From Myxococcota bacterium (GTDB taxonomy: Bacteria; Myxococcota; XYA12-FULL-58-9; JALHOP01), in the NCBI GenBank assembly GCA_022842935.1, contig JALHOP010000008.1:1-64000 (forward strand): a stretch of 64,000 bases of DNA, written 5' to 3'. Under the pieces are notes generated by a model that saw nothing but the letters and a program-made list of their open reading frames with translations, made no database searches and was not told where the DNA came from. Below, one piece after another: positions 52,860 through 63,200 of the stretch. Made by a program: the position numbers and the translations under genes. Within the stretch, counting starts at the first letter, position 1. The number at the start of each line of letters is the position of its first letter.

Positions 52860-53920
52860 ACGAACGACACGTTTTGGAAGGAAATCTGACGCGCGATCGC
52901 GCCGCGGACGTAGCGTCGGAGCTACGAGCGCTCGAGCTTGGCCCGGCGCTCACCCTCGACATGTCCAAGGTCGTGACCATCGACACCGCGGGCGTCGCCA
53001 TCGTCGCTGCCTTTGCCCGCCGCGCACGTGAACATGGGACCAAGCTCGACGTCGTTGGCGCGTCCGAAAACGTGGCACGCACGCTCGATCTGTTTCCACT
53101 GCCCGACCCGTCGCGTATCGAGAAGGTAGCACCACAGGGCATGCTCGAGGACCTCGCCGACACCATCGCGACGGCCCGCGAAGTCGGTATGGCCTACCTG
53201 CTGCTGTGCGCCGACATCGTTTGGTTCACCGTCCAAGCGATTGTCACGCGGACGGTGCGCGCTCGCGACGTGGCGATGCAGATGGCGTTCATGGGGTCGC
53301 AAGCCCTCGGTGTCGTCGGCCTCATGTCGTTTCTCATCGGCGCGGTCATGGCGTTGCAAGGGGCGGCACAGCTACGGCAGTTCGGCGCGAGCATTTTCAT
53401 CGCGGATCTCGTCGGCGTATCGCTTGCACGCGAGCTTGGCCCGCTGCTCACCGCGATCATGGTGGCTGGGCGAACGGGATCTGCGGTCGCCGCCGAGATC
53501 GGCACGATGGTGATCACAGAAGAAGTCGACGCGCTGCACACGATGGGGTTGAACCCCACGCGCTTCCTCATCGTGCCCAAGACCATGTCGATCACCATCA
53601 CCCAGCCTCTGCTTACGATGTACGCCGACATCATCGCGATCTTCGGTGGCTTCCTGGTGGCGGTCTTCTACCTGGACATCGGCCCGGGAGCTTTCTGGAA
53701 CCGCCTGCGCGAGGCCGTCCTCTTGAAAGACATCCTCACGGGGCTCTTCAAGAGCGTGGTTTTCGCGAACATCATCGTGAGTATCGGGGCGCTGTGCGGT
53801 CTGCGAACAGGGGGCGGCGCCGACGCGGTAGGCAGAAGTACGACGACGAGCGTCGTCGCTGGCATCTTCATGGTCATCGTCGCCGATGCGGGCTTTAGCC
53901 TCCTGTTTTACTTCGACTGA
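52856..53920 (+). CDS. MlaE-type ABC permease fused to an N-terminal STAS domain
   Basis: The 354-residue protein begins with a STAS domain (about 1-95: LTLDMSKVVTIDTAGVAIVA), which in E. coli is the separate protein MlaB, and continues as MlaE (about 100-354: QMAFMGSQALGVVGLMSFLI, LARELGPLLTAIMVAGRTGS AVAAEIGTM, ALHTMGLNPTRFLIVPK). It moves phospholipids between membranes with MlaF and MlaD. The STAS-permease fusion is common outside Enterobacteria. It overlaps the barrel gene by 4 bp. Confidence 0.9.
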   Translation: MNERHVLEGNLTRDRAADVASELRALELGPALTLDMSKVVTIDTAGVAIVAAFARRAREHGTKLDVVGASENVARTLDLFPLPDPSRIEKVAPQGMLEDLADTIATAREVGMAYLLLCADIVWFTVQAIVTRTVRARDVAMQMAFMGSQALGVVGLMSFLIGAVMALQGAAQLRQFGASIFIADLVGVSLARELGPLLTAIMVAGRTGSAVAAEIGTMVITEEVDALHTMGLNPTRFLIVPKTMSITITQPLLTMYADIIAIFGGFLVAVFYLDIGPGAFWNRLREAVLLKDILTGLFKSVVFANIIVSIGALCGLRTGGGADAVGRSTTTSVVAGIFMVIVADAGFSLLFYFD

Positions 53921-53925
53921 ACCCC

Positions 53926-54738
53926 ATGCCAAACACCACTCACCCTCTCGAGGTTCGCAAGCTCATCGCCAAGTATGGCGAGCGCGTGGTCCTGAACCAG
54001 ATCGACATGCACGTTCGGCGCGGCACCATCCACGTCATCCTCGGCGGCTCCGGATCTGGCAAAAGCACGCTCCTCAAGCACGTGGTGGGCCTCAAGGAGC
54101 CGGCGGGCGGCGAAGTCTGGCTACTCGATACCAACATCGCGCAAGCGGACGAGCCGGAGTACGAAGCGGTCATGAGCCGCGTCGGCATGCTCTTCCAAGG
54201 CGGCGCCCTGCTCAATTCGCTGACGCTTCATGACAACGTGGCTCTCCCGCTGCAGGAGAAGACCTCGCTGCCGCAGTCCGTCATCGACGACATCGTGGGT
54301 ATGAAGCTCGACCAGGTGAGCCTGCTACACGCGGCCCAACGCTTTCCGCCGGAGCTGTCGGGCGGTATGAAGAAGCGCGCCGCCTTGGCGCGGGCCATGG
54401 CACTCGACCCCGAAATCTTGTTCTGCGACGAGCCGTCGGCTGGGCTCGATCCAATCACTGCCGTCGAGCTGGACGACCTGCTCATCGAGCTACGCGACCG
54501 ATTCGGCATGACCATCGTCGTGGTCACCCACGAGCTCGCGAGCATCGACAAGATCGCGGACGACGTCACCATGCTCGGAAAAGGCAATGTGGTTGCGAGC
54601 GGTCCCCTGGCCGACGTGCGACAGTACGATGTGCCTTTGATCCGCTCGTTCTTCGATCGCATCGCTGGAAAGAGCGGTGGCGGTAGCGAATCGGTGCTGC
54701 ACGCGCTCGGGGGTCATCTGCCCGGAGACCCGTCATGA
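53926..54738 (+). CDS. MlaF-type ABC ATPase
   Basis: The 270-residue ATPase carries Walker A GGSGSGKST (about 42-50), SRVGMLFQGGALLNSLTLHD Q-loop, LSGGMKKRAALARAMALDPE, Walker B FCDEPSAGLDP and VVTHELASI, all typical of MlaF/Ttg2A. It starts 5 bp after the permease and overlaps the MCE gene by 4 bp. The C-terminal 35 residues are a short extension (SGGGSESVLHALGGH). Drives lipid transport across the periplasm together with the permease. Confidence 0.92.
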   Translation: MPNTTHPLEVRKLIAKYGERVVLNQIDMHVRRGTIHVILGGSGSGKSTLLKHVVGLKEPAGGEVWLLDTNIAQADEPEYEAVMSRVGMLFQGGALLNSLTLHDNVALPLQEKTSLPQSVIDDIVGMKLDQVSLLHAAQRFPPELSGGMKKRAALARAMALDPEILFCDEPSAGLDPITAVELDDLLIELRDRFGMTIVVVTHELASIDKIADDVTMLGKGNVVASGPLADVRQYDVPLIRSFFDRIAGKSGGGSESVLHALGGHLPGDPS

Positions 54739-55748
54739 AGCTCACACCCGCTCAGAAACTTCGCCTCTCCGTGTTCCTGTTCGTCGGGGTCGGCCTGATG
54801 GTCGCGGCCATCCTATGGGTCGGTGGCACACTCGTGTTCGAGGAGCGGGCGCACTACGTCGTGCGCTTCACCGACGACGTGTCGGGCCTCGAGACGGCGG
54901 CGACAGTCAAATATCGCGGTCTGCGCGTCGGCCGTGTGGAGCGCATCCGCATCGCGCCCGATGACCCGTTGATCATCGAGGTCATTCTCTCGCTCAACCC
55001 AGAAGTCCCTCTCTTCGAGGGCGTGAAGGCCCAGCTCGATATGAGCGGCCTCACGGGTCTGCGGACCGTGAACCTCGTGGGCGGAGATCCGAGCTCGCCA
55101 CGTCTTGGCGAATACGCGCACATCCCACCCGATCTTTCGTTCATCGGCCAGATCGTCGACCAGGCGACGATGGTCGCGGCGCGGGTCAACGAGATCGCAA
55201 ACAACGTGAACGCCTGGACGAGCCTCGAGAATCGCAAGCGCTTCGAGAGCATCCTCGTGTCGCTCGACAATACGCTGCGCACGACCGACAAGATGATGGC
55301 GCGCAATCAAGAGCCACTAGCACAGGCGCTTGGCGCCGTAACCAAGGCGAGCGAGCAAATCGCGGTGCTCTCGAGCGAAAGCACACTGACCATTCGCCAG
55401 CTCCGCGATGACGTTCACGCCTCGGTCATCGCGGTGCGCCGTCCGCTAGAGCGGATCGACCCTGACGCGCTCGCCGGGACGCTAAAGGCGACCCGTGGCG
55501 TTATGGCGGCCTTGGAGCAACGCCTGTCTCCCGAAGAGGGGGGCGTCGCCATCCGCAACCTGGGCATCGCCATGACCGAAGTCGCGAAGATCCTCCAAGA
55601 AGCCGATATCGCCTTCCGCGCCAGCCGCGAGGACTTCACGGCCACGATGGCGTCGATGCGGGAGGCAGCTGACAACTTCCGCGAGTTCAGTCGCATTTTG
55701 GCGCAGGATCCATCGGCGCTGCTGCGTGGACGGGAGCTGCGTGAATGA
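54735..55748 (+). CDS. MCE/MlaD-type substrate-binding protein
   Basis: The 337-residue protein has one N-terminal membrane helix (LRLSVFLFVGVGLMVAAILW) and one MCE domain (about 40-120): VRFTDDVSGLETAATVKYRG LRVGRVERI ... GLTGLRTVNLVGG. A long alpha-helical coiled region follows (about 140-330), longer than in E. coli MlaD and closer to the MCE proteins with extended helices that can bridge the periplasm. It overlaps its neighbours by 4 bp on both sides. Confidence 0.88.
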   Translation: MKLTPAQKLRLSVFLFVGVGLMVAAILWVGGTLVFEERAHYVVRFTDDVSGLETAATVKYRGLRVGRVERIRIAPDDPLIIEVILSLNPEVPLFEGVKAQLDMSGLTGLRTVNLVGGDPSSPRLGEYAHIPPDLSFIGQIVDQATMVAARVNEIANNVNAWTSLENRKRFESILVSLDNTLRTTDKMMARNQEPLAQALGAVTKASEQIAVLSSESTLTIRQLRDDVHASVIAVRRPLERIDPDALAGTLKATRGVMAALEQRLSPEEGGVAIRNLGIAMTEVAKILQEADIAFRASREDFTATMASMREAADNFREFSRILAQDPSALLRGRELRE

Positions 55749-56539
55749 AACGCTTGGGATTTTGCATCATGCTGCTCGCGTTGCAGAGCGCGGCGTGCGG
55801 GCTCTTTGGTCGGGCGCAGCAGCCGCGCAACTTCTACGTTCTCGCTGTCGATCCGCTCGAGAAGGGCACGGGACGTGTCCTGCCGGGACTCGTGCGCGTG
55901 TCGAGCATGGACACCGCGAGTACCTACGACAAGTTTCAGATCGTCGTGCGCGAGAGTCCCTACCAGCTGCAGTACAGCGACCTGAACGTTTGGGCGGTCA
56001 AGCCCGGCCGCATGGTCAGCGACGTGATGGCCGCTGCACTGCGTGATGCGGGGGCCTTCGATGCGGTGACGCGCGAGCTAGGTGAGCGTCGCCCAGACTA
56101 CACCATGGCGGGCGACCTTCTCTCGATCGAAGTCTACAATAGCGGAGACGCGTGGTTTGCTCACCTCGCCTTGTCGTTGGCTTTTACCCGCTTCAGCGAC
56201 GGACAGGTGCTGTGGACGTACAGCTTCGATCGTCGTAAGCAGGTTCCCGCTGGCGATTTTGCAGCCGCCATTCGTGGCATCTCGGAGCTGCTCTCGGCTG
56301 CGACCCAGGAAGCGATCGGCCAATTGGGCGCGTCCCTCACGGGCAATCTCGATCAGTCCCCACGAGGCGGCGCGCTCGCGACCCCGATGTGGCCGGTCGG
56401 GCGCGACCCAGGCCCGATGCGCGAGCGACGCGACGTAGACGTCGCAACCGATCCGACGAACACGAAACCAGCTGTTCCCGCGACGCCGGTGCAGGTCCCA
56501 GAGGTCAAACCGCGCACGAAGTCGTCGACCGCGCCGTAG
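55745..56539 (+). CDS. ABC transport auxiliary lipoprotein (PqiC-like)
   Basis: The 264-residue protein has a lipoprotein signal (LLALQSAAC, Cys about 18) followed by an ABC-type transport auxiliary domain: RNFYVLAVDPLEK, QIVVRESPYQLQYSDLNVWA, DYTMAGDLLSIEVYNSGDAW, FAAAIRGISELLS, as in PqiC/LetC-type partners of MCE systems. A disordered proline-rich tail (about 205-264) ends the protein. No MlaC or MlaA gene is visible nearby, so this lipoprotein and the barrel gene may do that work. Confidence 0.8.
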   Translation: MKRLGFCIMLLALQSAACGLFGRAQQPRNFYVLAVDPLEKGTGRVLPGLVRVSSMDTASTYDKFQIVVRESPYQLQYSDLNVWAVKPGRMVSDVMAAALRDAGAFDAVTRELGERRPDYTMAGDLLSIEVYNSGDAWFAHLALSLAFTRFSDGQVLWTYSFDRRKQVPAGDFAAAIRGISELLSAATQEAIGQLGASLTGNLDQSPRGGALATPMWPVGRDPGPMRERRDVDVATDPTNTKPAVPATPVQVPEVKPRTKSSTAP

Positions 56540-56573
56540 CAACCCCGAGCGAGCACTGCGAGCTGAAAAGGCT

Positions 56574-57713
56574 CTATGGCCGAAGTCCGTTGAGTCCGCG
56601 GCGCACCACAGCGACGGCGTCTTCACTGGTCTCGGCGCTCGCCGTCAGGTGCCCCATCTTTCGCCCTGGCCTCGGCTTCTTGCCATAGAGCGACAGCTTC
56701 AGATTCGGAATGGCGAGCGCACGCTCGAACTTTGGCTCTCCCTTCTCCCATACGTCGCCGAGGATGTTTGCTATAGCCGACGGACGCACGGTCGCAACCG
56801 ACCCCAGCGGCAACCCGCAAACAGCGCGTATGACCTGTTCGAACTGTGAAGTAACGCAGGCCGAGTCGCTCGCGTGATACGAATTGTGAGGGCGTGGCGC
56901 GAGCTCGTTGACCAGGAGCTCGCCGGTCTTGGTGACGAACATCTCGACGGCGAGGAGCCCGACGACCTTCAAGCCATCGGCGATGCCGCGCGCTAGGTCC
57001 TTGGCCTTGGTCGCAAGCTCTTCGGAGATCTCGGCCGGGATGACCGACCAGGCGAGGATGCGCTTCTCGTGATGGTTGTGGGCCACCGGGTAGACGGCGA
57101 TTTCTCCACTGGCGCTGCGCGCTACCAGTACCGAGATCTCCTTGTCGAGATCGAGCGCGAACTCGCAGACAACCGAGTCTGCCTTAAGCTCCTCCCACGC
57201 GGCCGGGGCCTCCTCGGCGGAGGCGAGCTCCATCTGGCCGCGGCCGTCGTAGCCACCATGGGCCGCCTTCACGAAGCAACGGCCTCCGAGCTGCTCTGCC
57301 GCGCGCTTGAGCTGAGCCGGGGTCGCGGCCTCCATGTAGGGACCAATGGGGATGGCGTGCCCCTTGAGCCAGCGCTTTTGCAAGGCACGGTCCTGAATGG
57401 TTTCGAGAATCGTGGCGTCCGGTCGACACGGCGCATGCTCCGCAGCTGCGGTGAGGGCCGCGAGTCCGATCTTTTCGATCTCGAGCGTCACCACGTCGAC
57501 GCCCTTTGCCAGGGCGCGCGCCGCGTCGACGTCGTCGAACGACGCGGCGATCACCTTCTCGACGACCGGCTTCGCCGCGCAATCGGGATCGGGGTCGAGG
57601 ACGTGCACGCGGTAGCCCATGGGCCGCGCCGCGAGCGCCATCATGCGGGCGAGCTGACCGCCGCCGAAGATTCCAATCGTTTTTCCGGGAGGGAGAACTG
57701 CACCCTTGATCAT
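56574..57713 (-). CDS. purK: N5-carboxyaminoimidazole ribonucleotide synthetase (PurK)
   Basis: The 379-residue ATP-grasp enzyme has [77 protein letters not shown] and NILGDVW. It converts AIR, ATP and bicarbonate to N5-CAIR in purine synthesis. It overlaps purE by 4 bp, forming the usual purEK pair, here with purE upstream. Length is normal for the family. Confidence 0.93.
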   Translation of the reverse strand: MIKGAVLPPGKTIGIFGGGQLARMMALAARPMGYRVHVLDPDPDCAAKPVVEKVIAASFDDVDAARALAKGVDVVTLEIEKIGLAALTAAAEHAPCRPDATILETIQDRALQKRWLKGHAIPIGPYMEAATPAQLKRAAEQLGGRCFVKAAHGGYDGRGQMELASAEEAPAAWEELKADSVVCEFALDLDKEISVLVARSASGEIAVYPVAHNHHEKRILAWSVIPAEISEELATKAKDLARGIADGLKVVGLLAVEMFVTKTGELLVNELAPRPHNSYHASDSACVTSQFEQVIRAVCGLPLGSVATVRPSAIANILGDVWEKGEPKFERALAIPNLKLSLYGKKPRPGRKMGHLTASAETSEDAVAVVRRGLNGLRP

Positions 57714-58201
57714 GTCAACGTCTGCGCCAGAACGAGGTCGCGCTGCTTGTCGCGGTAAGCTTTCAAGGCAACGCGCACGGTGGGATGGGAATTAGCAACG
57801 ATCTGGGCGGCGAGGATACCGGCGTTCGCCGCTCCCGGTTTGCCGATGGCCACGGTGGCAACAGGCACACCTTTGGGCATCTGAACGATCGACATCAACG
57901 CGTCGACGCCGTTCAGCAGCGTTGCCGGCACCGGCACGCCAATCACCGGCAAAGTCGTCTTCGCAGCGACCATGCCGGGCAAGTGCGCCGCTCCGCCTGC
58001 CCCAGCAATGACGACCAAGAGTCCGCGCTCCTCTGCCGCCTCGGCAAAGGCAAACATGGCATCGGGCGTGCGGTGAGCCGACACGACCTTCGCTTCGTAC
58101 GGCACCCCAAGCTCGCCCAAGATCTCACAGGCGTGCCGCATGGTGTCGTAGTCAGACTGGCTGCCCATGATCACGGCCACCAGGGGCGTCGCTGAATCCA
58201 T
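57710..58201 (-). CDS. purE: N5-CAIR mutase (PurE)
   Basis: The 163-residue protein shows the class I PurE signature: [68 protein letters not shown] and [22 protein letters not shown]. It converts N5-CAIR to CAIR, the step after PurK, whose gene it overlaps. Residues GSQSD, SAHRT and [11 protein letters not shown] form the active site. Confidence 0.95.
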   Translation of the reverse strand: MDSATPLVAVIMGSQSDYDTMRHACEILGELGVPYEAKVVSAHRTPDAMFAFAEAAEERGLLVVIAGAGGAAHLPGMVAAKTTLPVIGVPVPATLLNGVDALMSIVQMPKGVPVATVAIGKPGAANAGILAAQIVANSHPTVRVALKAYRDKQRDLVLAQTLT

Positions 58202-58279
58202 GGGACGTCATTTGCGCGAGCGGCGCGAGCTGGTCAAGCGCGCTTGCGGCTTACCATGCAGATGGGTAGACCGGCCGCC

Positions 58280-60268
58280 ATGTTGCAGGTCACGCGCGTC
58301 GCCAAGAGCTTTGGCGGGCGAACCCTGTTCAGCGACGTCAGCTGGACGGTGAACGAGGGGGAACGGGTCGGCTTGGTGGGGCCCAACGGCGCCGGGAAGA
58401 CCACCCTGCTCAAGATCATCGCAGGCGACGAGCCGCGCGACGGCGGCGCGGTCGCGCTCGGCAAGGACGTTCGACTCGGCTACCTACCCCAGGAGGTCAC
58501 GCGGACTACCAGCGGCACCATCCTCGAGCACGTCCTCGAAGGCAGCGCCGACATCATGCGGGCGCGACGACGACTCGACGACGTCGAAGCCAAGCTAACC
58601 CGAGGTGACCTGACGAACGCCGCCGACCTCGCCCACGAGCAGATCGAGCTCATCGAGTCACTTGCGCGGATGGGTTCGCACAGCCTCGAAGCGCGTGCTC
58701 ACCGCATCCTCGAAGGGTTGGGCTTCGCGCCCGAGCAGCTATCGGGAGCCATGGCGGCGCTGTCGGGTGGTTGGGCAATGCGCGCCGAGCTCGCGCGCTT
58801 GCTGCTGTCGGCGCCGCAGGTCTTGCTCCTCGACGAGCCAACCAACCATCTCGATCTCGCAAGCCTCGCTTGGCTCGAGAGCTTCCTCGCTGACTATGAA
58901 GGGGCTTGGGTCGTCGTCAGCCACGACCGTTGGTTCTTGAACCGCATGGTGACCAGCATCGCTGAGCTAACGCCAGACGGCGTCCTGGTCTTTCCCGGCA
59001 CGTACGACGACTACGTAGAAGGTCGCGACGAGCTCGATGCGCAACTGGCCGCGCAGGCGATGGACCGCGAGCGCCGCATCGCGCACCTCAAGTCATTCGT
59101 CGAACGCTTCGGCGCCAAAGCGAGCAAGGCAACGCAAGCTCAGAGCAAGCAGAAGGCGCTGGACAAATTGTCCGCTGAAGCGTCAAGCGCTGGCCGGCCC
59201 AAGCGGAAGCACCGCTCGTTGAAGCTCACACTGCCACAACCGATTCGCTCGGGTGACATTGTGGCGCGCCTCACCGGCGTGAAGAAGGCTTACGGGCACA
59301 ACGTGGTGTACGACGGCGTCGACTTGCAGATCCGGCGCGGCGACCGCATCGCCCTCGTTGGAGACAACGGCGCCGGTAAATCGACTCTCCTCAAGATGTT
59401 GGCGGGTAGTCTGCCCATCGACGCCGGAACGCGGGACATCGGGCACAACGTGGCCACGTATTATTTCGCGCAGCATCAGATGGACGCACTCGAGTTCGGG
59501 CAGAGCGTTCTGCAGCACATGCGCGCCGCCATGCCCGATGCCGCCGAATCGACCGTCCGCGGCATTCTCGGCGCTTTCTTGTTCAGCGGCGACGACGTCG
59601 ACAAACTCGTCGACGTGCTGTCGGGTGGCGAGAAGAGCAGACTCGTTCTTGCGATGATGCTCGCTCGCCCCGGAAACTTCCTCTTGCTCGACGAACCGAC
59701 GAACCACCTCGACCTAGCGAGCCGCGCCGTACTCGAGGATGCTCTCTCGGCCTTCACGGGCACGGTTGTCTTCATTAGCCACGACCGTTACTTCATCGAC
59801 CGCGTCGCCACCAAGCTCATCGAGGTCCGGCCTGGCCCGGAAAAGCACGCGGCTCCCACCTCCCCGGGGACGACGACTTCCAGCTCCTCCTTACGTGGCG
59901 CTCGCGCGTCGATACTCACGGAGTTCGTGGGTGATTATGATTACTACTTGTGGAAGCGCCAGGAGCTGATGCCAGCCTCGGCGCCAGCGCCGACCCGCAA
60001 TGACGACGGCGCCGCCTCAAGCAGTCAAATAAGCCGTGAAGAAAAGAAGTCGCAACAACGCGAAGCAACGCGCCGAGCCAAGGAGAGCGCCCGTCTCGAA
60101 GCCGAGATCGGAGCGCACGAGGCTCGGATGCGCGAAATCGACGCGTTGCTCTGTGACCCGAGCGTCTATGCCGATGTGGCTAGGAGCAAGACCTTGCTCG
60201 ACGAACGTCGCGGCCTCGACGAGCAGCTCCCGGCTCTGTACGCGGCTTGGGAAGCGGTCAGCGGCTAA
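58280..60268 (+). CDS. ABC-F ATPase (translation factor/antibiotic-protection type)
   Basis: The 662-residue protein has two ABC domains: [20 protein letters not shown] and [20 protein letters not shown] ... [19 protein letters not shown]; then a charged linker arm (about 235-330) and [55 protein letters not shown]. It lacks membrane helices, as in ABC-F factors acting at the ribosome (Uup/EttA-type). A C-terminal coiled-coil tail (about 575-660, [20 protein letters not shown]) is Uup-like. ATG 58280 is chosen; alternatives at 58244/58256 add 8-12 residues. Confidence 0.88.
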   Translation: MLQVTRVAKSFGGRTLFSDVSWTVNEGERVGLVGPNGAGKTTLLKIIAGDEPRDGGAVALGKDVRLGYLPQEVTRTTSGTILEHVLEGSADIMRARRRLDDVEAKLTRGDLTNAADLAHEQIELIESLARMGSHSLEARAHRILEGLGFAPEQLSGAMAALSGGWAMRAELARLLLSAPQVLLLDEPTNHLDLASLAWLESFLADYEGAWVVVSHDRWFLNRMVTSIAELTPDGVLVFPGTYDDYVEGRDELDAQLAAQAMDRERRIAHLKSFVERFGAKASKATQAQSKQKALDKLSAEASSAGRPKRKHRSLKLTLPQPIRSGDIVARLTGVKKAYGHNVVYDGVDLQIRRGDRIALVGDNGAGKSTLLKMLAGSLPIDAGTRDIGHNVATYYFAQHQMDALEFGQSVLQHMRAAMPDAAESTVRGILGAFLFSGDDVDKLVDVLSGGEKSRLVLAMMLARPGNFLLLDEPTNHLDLASRAVLEDALSAFTGTVVFISHDRYFIDRVATKLIEVRPGPEKHAAPTSPGTTTSSSSLRGARASILTEFVGDYDYYLWKRQELMPASAPAPTRNDDGAASSSQISREEKKSQQREATRRAKESARLEAEIGAHEARMREIDALLCDPSVYADVARSKTLLDERRGLDEQLPALYAAWEAVSG

Positions 60269-60277
60269 GGACACGCC

Positions 60278-63200
60278 GTGAGGGTCATCAAGCGCTTCGT
60301 CAAGGTGGTCTTCTGGGCCATCGCCGGCGTGTTTGCTTTGGCGGTCATGGCCGTCGTTGGTGCAAAGCTCTACCTCTCGGACGAGCGCTTGGCCCAACTC
60401 GTCGAGGACACTCTCAACGACGTGTTCGCTGGTCACTTCGAAGTCGGCGAAGTCCACTGGTCGCTGCCTTTTCATTTCGTCATCGACGATGTCTCCATCG
60501 ACGACCCCGGCGGACGGCCCGCCATCCGGGCTTCGCACGTCGACGCGCGTCTGCGCTGGCGGGCGCTCTTGCACGGCACACTCGCCATCGACGACATCGC
60601 CGCCCACGGTCTCGACATCCGTGTGCTGGCGCTGGCTGAGAACCCCGAGCGCCTCGGCATCGCCGAGGCGTTCACGCCCAAGGCCCCAGCTAAAAAAGCT
60701 GACGAAGACAACGGGCCACCGCTCACGCTCGACTTCCACGGAACGACCCTCGATCGCGTCGAGTTCATCTATGACGACGGGACCACACAACTCATCGTAT
60801 CGGGAGGCCACATCGAGAACGTCACGTTCGGGATGCGGGGTGACATTCTGGACATCGATGGCGATGTCGAAGCGGCACGTTTCACCCTGCGCACGAACGG
60901 TTACGCATACGACGGAGGTCCTGTGCGACTTCACACCGAGGCGTTCGACATCGACCTCGGGGACGCGCTCGGTTTCGCGACGAAAAAGACGCGGGTCATC
61001 GTTGACGGTGTCACCATCGACGTGAGCGGCGACCTGCACTTCCCGCAGGGCTCACTGCCCCGCGGCACGTTAGTCGCCGACGCATTCCTGCCGCTCGACC
61101 ACCCACTTCTCCGTGGCGCTTTGCCCAAGGGGATGACCGGTCGTGGCCAGCTCGCAGTCCATGCCGCGACCGACGGCCGCAAAGTCGACCTGACGGCGCG
61201 CGGCACCGACGCAAGCCTATCGGGCCTCGCCATCGAGCTGGTGACCTTGACCGGCACTGTTGACGGTGACCGCATCGATATCGAGCGCTTGCGCGCGGAG
61301 CTCGAGGGCGGCACCGCCAGCGTGAGCGGCGAGATCGAGCTACGCGCGCCGATGGCCCACGACCTCACCGCTGAGCTCGAACGGTTTCCAGTCGCGGAGA
61401 CGGCGAGGGTCTTCGCGGACTCGAACGCTCTGTTGCCCCAACGCGTAAGCGGACGCCTCAAGGCGCGCGGTAACGGACTGACCGACCTGTCTTCACACGT
61501 CGAGGCCGAGCTGCGCGCCGAGGGCTTGCCGGACGCGTTGTCAGTTGTACCCGACCCGCTCCGCGTCGAGCTCGAGGGAGACCTGACGCCAGCTCATGCG
61601 AACATCGCGCGTCTCGTGGCAATGGGTGATGGCGCCGTGCTCGAAGCGCATGGGCGCATTCCCTTCACCGAAGACGGGCCAATCGACGCGAACCTGACGC
61701 TGACACACAAGCGACCCTCCACGACCCTCGCAAAGGCCAGAGCCCAAGCGCCCGTACAGCTCGAAAGTCTCGTCCTTACCGCCAGGGCGCAAGGCAAGCT
61801 GTCACGCCTCGTGGCCGAAGCGCTCCTCGAAGCGCAGGGCGTCTCCGCCGAAGGTATCGGCCCGGCGAGCGTGCGAGCACCGCTGCGCGTCGAAGGAGGT
61901 GTCTTGACGCTGAGCGCAGCGACCGTTGGCATCGGCGGGGGCGAGATCGTGATCGACGGTACCGTCGGTGTCATGGATCAAAGCGGCCGGGTGCGAGACG
62001 CCATGCCGCTCGCGGCGACGGTTTCGGCGCACAATGTTGCCCTTGCGTCCATCACGAATGGCCACGCAGCGGGCAGGCTCGTCATCGACGGTGAGCTCGG
62101 CGGCACGCTGCAGGCGCCACGCGGGCAGCTCGTCCTCGGTGTCGACGATCTTGCGGCGCGTGGAGTCGTCTTCAGCAGAGCACGCGCGGTCGCGGTCCTC
62201 GAGCCCGAGCATTTGACGGTGCGAGAACTGGCGCTCGACCCGAAAGACGGAGGCGACTTGCAGGCCAAAGGTCGCTACACCTTCGCAAGCGCGAAGGTGG
62301 ATGGAGAGGTCACAATCACGGATCTGCCCCTCGTCGCCGTGCTCGCGCTCAGCGCGCCAGACGTCCCGTTACGTGGCAGCGTCGCGTCACGACTCGCGAT
62401 CAGCGGACCGGTAGCGGCTCCCAGCATCACGGGACAGGTCCGCGTCAGCGAGCTCGCGTCGGGCAACGTCGTGATCGGTACGCTGACCGCCGATATCAGC
62501 GACGCCAAGATTGTGAGCGGCAAGGGGCAGGCTCTGCAGGTCACCGCGCAACTGCGCGGGCCGCTGGGTAAGGCCGACGTCGACGCGGGGTTCGTCCCCG
62601 CGACGGGTCACATCGAAGCGAAGCTCACGGTCGGCGACGTCGGAGTAGCGAACGCCCTGAGCGCGGCGAAGCTCGACCTACCGCTCGATGGTCGATTCGT
62701 CGCGACCGCGGACCTCCAAGGCGAGCTGCCCTACCCGAGCGTCAATGCGAGGCTCGAAGTCGCGGACATCTCGCTCGACGGTGTCGCGCCAGCAACCAAC
62801 GTCATCACGGTCGTCGTCACCACCAATACGGCAGACACGCGCTATGACGCCCGTGTCGACTTCGGTGAGATTCTAACAGCGAGTCTCGAATTCTGGCCCG
62901 CGCGTGGCCCGGTCGCCGAGCTACGAGCAACCTTCGACGACTTCCGCGCCTCGGCCTTCTCGCCCAAGCTGGCAAAGGCTGGATACGAGCTCACGCTCAG
63001 CGGCAACACCCATGTCCGCTACAACGCCCCGAGCGCCGTCGACGGGACTCTGACGCTCGACAGACTGGTCGCGAGCGTCGACAGACATGCCGTGCAGCTT
63101 GCGCGCCCCACGACGATTTCGTTTCAAGGCACGAACGTTGACATCCCCGGCTTCACGCTCGAGGGCGCTGGCAGCACGCTGACCGTAAAGGGAGCACTGC

